Source: Bacillota bacterium (GTDB lineage: Bacteria; Bacillota; UBA4882; JAAYXC01). Taken from it: 11,295 nt of DNA. Positions 6,059-11,295 of the stretch are shown piece after piece. The stretch lies in assembly GCA_012516115.1 (NCBI GenBank), contig JAAYXC010000293.1, positions 1 to 11,295 on the forward strand. The letters are read 5' to 3'. The notes beneath the pieces are model-generated. The model was not told the DNA's origin, did no database searches, and was given only the letters and a program-made list of their open reading frames with translations. The position numbers were made by a program, and so were the translations under genes. Positions within the stretch are counted from its first letter, which is position 1; the number at the start of each line of letters is the position of its first letter.

Positions 6059-7204
6059 CTATTCCAATGCCCGGTCCAGGGCCTCCAGCAAATCCTCCCC
6101 GTCCTCCAACCCCACCGAGAGCCGGACCAGGCCGGGCGTGATGCCGAGCTCGCGTCGCATCGTTTCCGGGTACGAGGCGTGCGTCATGGTACAGGGCTGG
6201 CAGGCCAGGGACTCCACACCGCCCAGGCTCTCGGCCACCGCGAAGAGCCGCAGCCCGCGGAAGAATTGCTCCGCCCCGGCTTCATTCTTCAGGTAAAAGG
6301 AGACCATCCCGCCCCAGCCGCGCATTTGGCGCCGCGCCGTGTCGTGACCGGGATGCGACGGCAGGCCGGGGTAGAGGACCCGCGATACCGCCGGGTGCCC
6401 TTCCAGGAAGGCCGCGACCTTGGCCGCGTTGGCCTGGTGAATCTCCATGCGCGCCGCCAGCGTCTTGACGCCGCGGAGGATGAGCCAGGAATCGAAGGGG
6501 GAGAGCGTGGCGCCCTCGGCGTTCTGCAGGAATTTGAGCTCCCGGTACAGGCCGGGATCCGAGGTCACGATCGCCCCCCCGATGGCGTCGGAATGGCCGT
6601 TCAGATACTTGGTGGCGCTGTGGACCACGAGATCGGCGCCGAGCGCCAGCGGATTCTGAAGATAGGGCGTGGCGAAGGTGTTGTCCACCGCCACCAGCGC
6701 CCCCGCCTCGTGGGCAATCTTGGCCACGGCGGCGATGTCGACCAGGTTGAGCAGAGGGTTGGTCGGACTCTCCAGCCACACCAGCCTGGTCCGGTCGGTC
6801 AGCGCTGCCGCGAAATCCGCCGGTTCCAGCCCCTTGACGTAGGTCGTTCCGATCCCCCAGTGACCGAAGACCTCGGTAAAGAGCCGGTAGGTTCCGCCGT
6901 AGACCTCAGCCGCTGCCACCACGTGATCGCCCGGTGAGAGCAGGTGTGCCACGGCAGCGTTGGCCGCGGAGCCGGAGGCGAAGGCCAGGCAGTATTCACC
7001 GCCCTCCAGCGCGGCCAGGCAGGCTTCGAGCGCGGCGCGGGTAGGGTTGCCGGTGCGGGAGTACTCGTAACCCTTGTGCACCCCCGGCGCTTCCTGCGTG
7101 AAGGTGGAGGTGGCATAGATGGGCGTGATGGTGGCGCCGGTGGCGGGATCCGGTTCCTGCCCGGCGTGGATGGCCCGCGTGGCGAAACCGTTCGGTTTGT
7201 TCAT
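6059..7204 (-). CDS. mccB: Cystathionine gamma-lyase/gamma-synthase family PLP enzyme
   Basis: A 381-residue Cys/Met-metabolism PLP enzyme (fold type I), full length for the family. Visible features are YEYSRTGNPTR (46-56) with the phosphate-binding Tyr and Arg of the neighbouring subunit, ASGSAANAA (76-84), VAVDNTFATP (171-180) with the PLP-pairing Asp174, and HSATKYLNGHSD (195-206) with the Schiff-base Lys199. SLGGVESL (326-333) and MTHASYP (340-346) form the C-terminal substrate region. Family members split cystathionine to cysteine (gamma-lyase) or make it from activated homoserine, and sequence alone rarely separates them. The cystathionine beta-synthase gene upstream favours the lyase role, completing reverse transsulfuration to cysteine, 2-oxobutyrate and ammonia. 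ATG at 7204 follows AGGAGG by 10 bases. The motif before MTHAS reads CQPC, where HPA is common in the family. The gene is 136 bases downstream of mccA, an unusually wide gap for one operon. Confidence 0.88.
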   Translation of the reverse strand: MNKPNGFATRAIHAGQEPDPATGATITPIYATSTFTQEAPGVHKGYEYSRTGNPTRAALEACLAALEGGEYCLAFASGSAANAAVAHLLSPGDHVVAAAEVYGGTYRLFTEVFGHWGIGTTYVKGLEPADFAAALTDRTRLVWLESPTNPLLNLVDIAAVAKIAHEAGALVAVDNTFATPYLQNPLALGADLVVHSATKYLNGHSDAIGGAIVTSDPGLYRELKFLQNAEGATLSPFDSWLILRGVKTLAARMEIHQANAAKVAAFLEGHPAVSRVLYPGLPSHPGHDTARRQMRGWGGMVSFYLKNEAGAEQFFRGLRLFAVAESLGGVESLACQPCTMTHASYPETMRRELGITPGLVRLSVGLEDGEDLLEALDRALE

Positions 7205-7228
7205 GCTGACTTTTCCTCCTCCATCGAT

Positions 7229-7256
7229 CCACGAAGGACACGAAGAGACACGAAAT
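7229..7256. repeat. Triple CACGAA tandem motif
   Basis: CACGAA occurs three times at about ten-base spacing (7230, 7239 and 7249) just upstream of the mccB ribosome binding site. The spacing is close to one helical turn. It may be a scattered genomic repeat, or a protein-binding array that controls mccB separately from mccA. Only the repetition is directly seen. Confidence 0.55.
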
Positions 7257-7340
7257 CTTCGTATTGCAGTCTAAGCTATGAACCAGATGAATACTTCCGG
7301 TACGTTCCCTTCCGGTGTATTTCTTGAATCGTGTCGCTCC

Positions 7341-8708
7341 TCAACGTGCTCCTTCAGCATGGACCCCGCGCCTGGCAGCCCAGTGGCGTATCAAATCTTC
7401 CTGCCTGAGCAGTCCGGCGGGTTTTTCCTCCTCCTCCACCACCAATCCGGCCGGATGGGCCAGGAGGATACGGTATGCCTCCTCCACCGGGCTCTCGCGA
7501 TCGAGCACCGGCCAGGGCAGGCCCATGAGATCGCCCACGGTCGTGCTTGCCGGATCCCTTCCCTCGCGCAGGGCGCGCAGGACGGCGGCGGCGGCAAGGC
7601 GGCCCACGACCTTGTCCCCGGCCGTGACCGGCAGTTCCTCCAGGCCGTCGCGTCCCAATTCGTCAAGGGCAACGTCCAGGCTGGTCTCGGGGCTCAGGGA
7701 CCGCAAGGGCCGTACCGCCACCGCGGCCAGCGTTTCCAGCGGCGCCTTGGGCGCCTCGACGGCGAATCCGTTCGCCCGCATCCAGTCGTCATCGTGCAGC
7801 TTGGTCAGGTAATTGCGCCCGGTGTCCGGCAGGAGCACCACCACCAGCTTGCCGGGATCCAGGCGCATGGCGTACTTCACGGCCGCGGCGACCGCCGTGC
7901 CGGCGGAACCGCCGACGAGCAATCCCTCTTCCCGCGCCAGCCTCCGGGCCATCTCGAAGGATTCGCGGTCCGTGATTCTGATCACCTCGTCCACGACGCG
8001 CCGGTCATAGGTGTAAGGCACAAAGTCCTCGCCGATGCCCTCGACCTTATAGGAACATGGGGCATCGCCGGAGAGGATCGAGCCGGCGGGATCCGCTCCC
8101 ACCACCCGGATCGAGGGCTTTTTTTCCTTAAGGAAACGCCCGGCGCCGGAGATGGTGCCGCAGGTACCCATGCCGGCCACGAAGACGTCCACCGCGCCGC
8201 CGGTATCCTCCCAGATCTCCGGGCCGGTGGTGCGGTAGTGGGCCTCGGGATTGGCCAGGTTGCTGAATTGGTTGGGCCGGAAAGCGCCCGGGATTTCCCG
8301 GGCCAGCCGGTCGGCCACGCCGTTATAGCTCTCGGGCGAATCCGGCGGCACCGAGGTCGGCGTGATGATGACCTCCGCGCCGTAGGCCTTGAGCAGGTTG
8401 ACCTTGTCCCGGCTCATCTTGTCCGGCAGGACGAAGATGCACCTATAGCCCTTGACCGCCGCGACCAGGGCCAGGCCCACGCCGGTGTTCCCCGCCGTGG
8501 CCTCGATGATGGTGCCGCCGGGCTTGAGCAAGCCTTCCTGCTCCGCCTGCTCCACCATGGCCAGTCCGATCCGGTCCTTGACGCTCCCACCGGGATTGAA
8601 GTACTCCACCTTGGCCAGGATGGTCGCCTTGAGTCCCGCCGTAACGCTGTTCAGGCGGATCAACGGCGTGCGGCCGACGGTTTCCAGGACATTTTGCCGG
8701 TAATTCAT
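7341..8708 (-). CDS. mccA: Cystathionine beta-synthase (cysteine synthase-like) with CBS domains
   Basis: A 455-residue fold-type II PLP enzyme. It condenses homocysteine with serine or O-acetylserine to cystathionine in the cytoplasm. The catalytic domain is about 1-320: NPGGSVKDRIG (38-48) with Schiff-base Lys44, TAGNTG (71-76), the PLP phosphate loop GMGTCGTISG (179-188), GIGEDFVP (224-231), which is characteristic of cystathionine beta-synthases, and LLPDTGRNYLTK (292-303). A CBS-domain pair follows at about 330-445 (ELPVTAGDKVVGRLA and GLVVEEEEKPAGLL mark the two), a possible adenosyl-ligand sensor. There is no heme-binding N-terminal extension. B. subtilis MccA lacks the CBS pair, so the architecture is closer to eukaryotic or actinobacterial enzymes. 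The ATG at 8708 overlaps the upstream methyltransferase stop (ATGA) and has GGGAGG 10 bases upstream. The frame stays open to 8840, but that part lies within the previous gene. Confidence 0.92.
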   Translation of the reverse strand: MNYRQNVLETVGRTPLIRLNSVTAGLKATILAKVEYFNPGGSVKDRIGLAMVEQAEQEGLLKPGGTIIEATAGNTGVGLALVAAVKGYRCIFVLPDKMSRDKVNLLKAYGAEVIITPTSVPPDSPESYNGVADRLAREIPGAFRPNQFSNLANPEAHYRTTGPEIWEDTGGAVDVFVAGMGTCGTISGAGRFLKEKKPSIRVVGADPAGSILSGDAPCSYKVEGIGEDFVPYTYDRRVVDEVIRITDRESFEMARRLAREEGLLVGGSAGTAVAAAVKYAMRLDPGKLVVVLLPDTGRNYLTKLHDDDWMRANGFAVEAPKAPLETLAAVAVRPLRSLSPETSLDVALDELGRDGLEELPVTAGDKVVGRLAAAAVLRALREGRDPASTTVGDLMGLPWPVLDRESPVEEAYRILLAHPAGLVVEEEEKPAGLLRQEDLIRHWAARRGVHAEGAR

Positions 8709-9364
8709 GCGTGTTTCGCCTCCCAGAGCCATACCCATCTGTTCAGGCGGGTGAAAGCCGCTTCCCAGCCGGCCCGCTGGAAGGCCGACGCCACCGTGGG
8801 CAAGACCGGATAATACTCCGCCTGGAGCTCGTACAACCAATCCAATTTACCCTCGGATACGAGCCTTTCATGGATGCGGTCGCGTGCCTCCTCGCTCTCA
8901 TAGGCCGTATCGGCCATGACCACCATGCCGTCCGGCCGCAGCACCCGCACCACCTCTTGCACGGCTTCGCCCTTGAGTTCGTCGGGCACGTGATGAAAGG
9001 CCCAGGTGCTGACCAAGGCATCAGCGCCGCCGTCGGGCAGCGGCAGGTGCAGGAAATCGCCCGCCAGGATCTCCGTTCCCGGCGGCAGTTTGACCCGGGC
9101 AAGCTCCCGCATCTCCGGGGAAGGATCCACCGCGGTCACCATTAGTCCCGCCTCGATACATTTAAGACTCAGATTACCCGTGCCCGCGCCCACGTCCACG
9201 ACCGTGCGGGCCTTGCCCTTGACCCTCTTCACCACCTCGGCCAGGATCGCTTCGTATCCGTCGAAGACCTCGGCCAGAATTCCCCGGGGCTTTTGCACCG
9301 TCCAATCGTAGGTCGCGGCCCACCGCGCGAAATGGGCTTGGATATCTCGACTGCCGCAGGACAT
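8705..9364 (-). CDS. yrrT: YrrT-like SAM-dependent methyltransferase
   Basis: A 219-residue class I methyltransferase, close in length to B. subtilis YrrT. Motif I is VVDVGAGTGNLSL (55-67), with the SAM-binding GxGTG at 59-63. VTAVDPSPEM (76-85) carries the acidic residue for the ribose (Asp80). DALVSTWAFHHV (115-126) is motif IV, and EVVRVLRPDGMVVMAD completes the core. Its methyl acceptor is not known. YrrT is thought to belong to the methionine-to-cysteine route because it is encoded with mtnN, mccA and mccB in B. subtilis, and here it directly precedes mccA with a four-base overlap. ATG at 9364 follows AGGGGG (9376-9371) by 6 bases. The gene has its own promoter and candidate operator just upstream. 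Confidence 0.85.
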   Translation of the reverse strand: MSCGSRDIQAHFARWAATYDWTVQKPRGILAEVFDGYEAILAEVVKRVKGKARTVVDVGAGTGNLSLKCIEAGLMVTAVDPSPEMRELARVKLPPGTEILAGDFLHLPLPDGGADALVSTWAFHHVPDELKGEAVQEVVRVLRPDGMVVMADTAYESEEARDRIHERLVSEGKLDWLYELQAEYYPVLPTVASAFQRAGWEAAFTRLNRWVWLWEAKHA

Positions 9365-9398
9365 CTTCAGCCCCCTCGGATCTTATTTTTAATATCCT

Positions 9399-9415
9399 TT
9401 ATTCCCATCGGATAA
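9399..9415. promoter_or_regulatory. Candidate operator dyad in the yrrT leader
   Basis: The 17-base sequence TTATTCCCATCGGATAA has imperfect twofold symmetry (TTAT at one end, ATAA at the other, plus an inner C/G pair). It lies about 10-25 bases downstream of the predicted transcription start, where a bound repressor would block transcription. In B. subtilis this operon is repressed by the Rrf2-family regulator CymR when cysteine is plentiful, so an Rrf2-type site is a fair guess. I cannot confirm a match to a CymR consensus. Confidence 0.35.
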
Positions 9416-9432
9416 CTTGGATATGATATTCG

Positions 9433-9461
9433 AGTATACCACCGGCTGACCCGGATGTCAA
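9433..9461 (-). promoter_or_regulatory. Sigma-A promoter of yrrT-mccA(-mccB)
   Basis: On the minus strand, a perfect -35 TTGACA (9461-9456) is followed after exactly 17 bases by TATACT (9438-9433, 5 of 6 matches). Transcription should start near 9426, giving a leader of about 60 bases before the yrrT ATG. Near-consensus strength fits a gene set held down by a repressor rather than one needing an activator. Confidence 0.8.
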
Positions 9462-9627
9462 AAGGGCGATTGGGGGATGACCCCTGCAAAAAGGGCCCTT
9501 GACAAAAAGGGAGACCCGTGATAAATCGATTACAATAATTTACTAGGTTTAATATAGATTATCCAGTATGGAACCGGATAGGTACTCATGCGTGAACCGT
9601 TGAGTGGGAGAAAAAAGCCATAGTCGT
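9462..9627. other. Non-coding stretch upstream of the yrrT promoter
   Basis: Together with the yrrT leader and the remnant at 9628-9900, this fills the 560-base gap between metI and yrrT. It contains a palindromic AAGGGCCCTT (9491-9500), a small hairpin GGGG-ATGA-CCCC (about 9475-9484) and an imperfect hairpin at 9561-9579. No terminator with a T run follows metI. No riboswitch could be recognised by eye. Confidence 0.4.
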
Positions 9628-9900
9628 CTATACTTCGAAGAGGGCCGGCCGCTTCGTGGAATGGGTCATCCGGGAGATGTCCCGCCTGGCCGCGGCCATG
9701 GCGCGATCAACCTGGCGCACAGGGTTTCCCGGATTTCCCTTCCCGTTCGGCCTGGCCGACCAGGTCGCTCTTGGTCGCCACGGCGATGATGTCGGCCAGG
9801 CTGACTTGGCGCCCATCAGCCGTTCCACCTGGCGGTTACGCTCCGTTCAACTCCCCCTGGAATAGCCGACCAGCTCTCTGCCTCCCCCGACCCGACCGAG
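9628..9900 (-). pseudogene. Decayed unrecognised gene remnant
   Basis: On the minus strand, protein-like sequence continues through at least two frame changes. GELVGYS-like and FQGELNG residues near 9880-9845 lead to VERLMG (to about 9813), then QVSLADIIAVATKSDLVGQ (about 9808-9750) in a second frame. It then returns to the first frame for VRQVDRAMAAARRDISRM and a TAG at 9630-9628. The IIAVATKSDLV stretch recalls the T/NKxD base-recognition motif of GTPases, but nothing else supports that family. As read it cannot make a full protein. It sits where metQ might be expected, after metI, but does not look like a MetQ lipoprotein. Confidence 0.45.
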
Positions 9901-9928
9901 ACCGGACAAGGCCCTCGTATAGTCGTCT

Positions 9929-10570
9929 CTAGTGCCGCATCATCCGCGACAGCCGATCGCCGATGATTTGCAGGACTTCCACCAAGCCCAGGAGGATCAG
10001 CACCGTTGCCAGCATCACGTCCCCGCGGAAACGTTGATAGCCGTAGCGAATGGCCAGATCTCCCAGTCCTCCGCCTCCGATGGCGCCGGCCATCGCCGAA
10101 TAGCCGACCAGGTTGATGGCGGTGAGGGTCACGCCCAGCACGAGGGAGGGAAGCGCTTCCGGCAGCATCACGCGACAGACGATCTGCCAAGCCGAAGCCC
10201 CCATAGCTTGGGCCGCCTCGATCACGCCGCGATCCACCTCGGAGAGGGCCGATTCCACCACGCGGGCGACGAAGGGAACGGCCGCCACCGTTAAGGGGAC
10301 GATGGCCGCCTTTGTGCCGATGGAGGTCCCGACCAGCAGACGCGTGAAGGGAATGATGGCCACCATGAGAATGATGAAGGGGAGCGAACGGCCGATATTG
10401 ACGAATCCGGAAAGAAACTGCCTCACCAGACGTTGGGGCCATAAATGGTCCGGACTCGTGATTACCAGCAGCACGCCCAGGGGGGTACCCAGAAGCACCG
10501 ACATCACCGTGGAAACCAGGACCATCTGCCCGGTCTCCCAAAGACTTGTCAGAAGCATCCGGATCAGCAC
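9929..10570 (-). CDS. metI: Methionine ABC transporter permease MetI
   Basis: A 213-residue inner-membrane permease with about five hydrophobic segments, the usual MetI size. It forms the methionine channel with ATPase MetN and lipoprotein MetQ. The binding-protein-dependent transport loop EAAQAMGASAWQIVCRVMLP (118-137) is the EAA coupling helix that contacts MetN. NIGRSLPFIILMVAIIPFTR (58-77) and INLVGYSAMAGAIGGGGLGD (152-171) are characteristic of MetI. The start is GTG at 10570, supported by AGGAGG (10583-10578) 7 bases upstream; the ATG at 10558 has no such site. The gene overlaps the end of metN by 7 bases. No metQ follows, so the binding protein must be encoded elsewhere, perhaps before metN beyond the window. 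Confidence 0.92.
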   Translation of the reverse strand: MLIRMLLTSLWETGQMVLVSTVMSVLLGTPLGVLLVITSPDHLWPQRLVRQFLSGFVNIGRSLPFIILMVAIIPFTRLLVGTSIGTKAAIVPLTVAAVPFVARVVESALSEVDRGVIEAAQAMGASAWQIVCRVMLPEALPSLVLGVTLTAINLVGYSAMAGAIGGGGLGDLAIRYGYQRFRGDVMLATVLILLGLVEVLQIIGDRLSRMMRH

Positions 10571-11295
10571 GCCGCATCCTCCTTATCCAACGGTTCGACA
10601 AGCAACCCCCGGGCCTTCAGATGCAGAAGAGCCGCCTCGACCCTGGCGCTCTCCCCGGTGAATTCCACGAGCAGTCTACCGAAAGGGGTCTCCCCCAGGT
10701 GGTCGATATGTCCTGAGAGTATATTGGCGTCGAGCGAAAAGCGGCGCACGGTCTCCGAGATGACCGGTTCCCCGGCCACCTCGCAGATGAAAGAGAGCCA
10801 GACCAGCACCGCCCGGTCGTCGCCGGCCCGGTCCTCCGGCCGTCGCCGGATCACCGCGGGCATCTCCGCGGCGAAGAGTCCCTGGAAGAAGCGCTTGGTC
10901 AGCGGGGCGCGCGGGGAGGCAAAGACTTCGAGTACGGATCCCTCTTCGACGATACATCCTTTTTCCAGGACGGCCACCCGATCGCAGATCTCCTTAACCA
11001 CCGCCATCTCATGCGTAATCAGGACGACGGTCAACCCCAGTTCCCGGTTTATGCGGCGCAGGAGGGCCAGGATGGACTTGGTCGTCTCCGGGTCCAGGGC
11101 GGATGGGGCTTCGGCCGAGAGCAGCACCTTCGGATGGTTGGCCAGCGCCCGGGCAATGCCCACCCGCTGCTTATCCCCGCCCGAGAGGGTGCGGGGAAAG
11201 GCGTCCGCTTTGTCCTCCAAGCCCACCAACGCCAGGAGTTCCTTGACCCGGGACGCAATGGCGTGCCGCGGCATTCCGGCTATCTCCAGCGGAAA
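10564..11295 (-). CDS. metN: Methionine ABC transporter ATPase MetN, 5' truncated by window; altered catalytic motifs
   Basis: The last 243 residues of MetN; the N-terminus with Walker A lies beyond the window edge. In-frame FPLEIAG (11295-11275) precedes MPRH at 11274, so 11274 is not the true start. The ABC signature LSGGDKQRVGIARAL (residues 30-44 from 11274) has Asp where Gln is usual (LSGGQ). Walker B reads VLLSAEAPSALDP instead of the almost invariant LLCDEATSALDP, so the Mg-coordinating Asp is Ala (codon 11115-11113). The catalytic Glu, D-loop and switch histidine (LITHEM) are intact. Residues about 145-230 form the NIL domain, which binds methionine and causes trans-inhibition in MetN. 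Transport function is doubtful if the Asp loss is real. Confidence 0.9.
   Translation of the reverse strand, partial: FPLEIAGMPRHAIASRVKELLALVGLEDKADAFPRTLSGGDKQRVGIARALANHPKVLLSAEAPSALDPETTKSILALLRRINRELGLTVVLITHEMAVVKEICDRVAVLEKGCIVEEGSVLEVFASPRAPLTKRFFQGLFAAEMPAVIRRRPEDRAGDDRAVLVWLSFICEVAGEPVISETVRRFSLDANILSGHIDHLGETPFGRLLVEFTGESARVEAALLHLKARGLLVEPLDKEDAAC

Noticed and set aside
5863..6141. Plus-strand frame MYTFKLTIGTVKLYPG... as a gene
   Set aside because: It has no ribosome binding site, no recognised family, and its second half is antisense to mccB with proline-rich shadow composition.
7278..8813. 511-codon open frame on the plus strand
   Set aside because: It is antisense to mccA, whose motifs are unmistakable on the minus strand. 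Long antisense frames are expected at this GC content.
9499..9527. Plus-strand TTGACA followed at 17 bases by TAAATC as a promoter
   Set aside because: The -10 matches only 3 of 6 positions, and no plus-strand gene follows. TACAAT at 9531 is too far from the -35.
9365..9600. SAM or T-box riboswitch upstream of yrrT
   Set aside because: The leader after the predicted start is only about 60 bases, too short for either, and no T-box or S-box core sequence was recognised.
9931..10661. Plus-strand open frames over metI
   Set aside because: They are shadows of metI and metN, both of which show clear family motifs on the minus strand.

Overview
The window looks like a piece of a GC-rich Firmicute genome, probably an anaerobic clostridial or Peptococcaceae-type lineage. 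This is an inference. It rests on strong AGGAGG-type ribosome binding sites, a near-consensus sigma-A promoter, four-base ATGA gene overlaps, and a yrrT-mccA-mccB sulfur operon of the Bacillus/Clostridia type. No rRNA, tRNA, CRISPR array or intact transposase was found.

Layout, left to right. Positions 1-436 are non-coding and hold a perfect 28-bp palindrome and a GC hairpin. Positions 437-1998 (+) are a translationally coupled pair: a divergent P-II-like signalling protein and a CPA2-type cation:proton antiporter. Positions 2060-2440 (-) hold a heavily frameshifted remnant of an HD-domain phosphohydrolase of the RelA/SpoT (MESH1-like) type. Positions 2538-2989 (-) are a hicB-hicA type toxin-antitoxin pair with an ATGA overlap. 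Positions 3198-4440 (-) are a ParA-type ATPase followed by an overlapping 125-residue basic protein with a SAP-like tail, possibly an atypical partition pair. Positions 4750-5793 (+) are a COG1600 (QueG-like) iron-sulfur protein with C-terminal HEAT repeats, broken by two frameshifts.

The right half (6059-11295, all -) is devoted to sulfur amino acids. In transcription order it runs metN (cut by the window edge), metI, a decayed unrecognised gene, a promoter, a yrrT-like methyltransferase, mccA (cystathionine beta-synthase with CBS domains) and mccB (cystathionine gamma-lyase or gamma-synthase). MetNI would import methionine. YrrT, MccA and MccB would move its sulfur to cysteine by reverse transsulfuration. 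mtnN, which sits between yrrT and mccA in Bacillus subtilis, is missing here, and metQ does not follow metI.

Two points stand out. One is the coupling of a P-II-like protein with an altered T-loop to an antiporter that has no regulatory domain of its own. The other is how many coding sequences are damaged: the HD gene, the QueG-like gene, the remnant at 9628-9900, and metN, which has lost its Walker B aspartate. Real gene decay and assembly indels cannot be told apart from the sequence alone.
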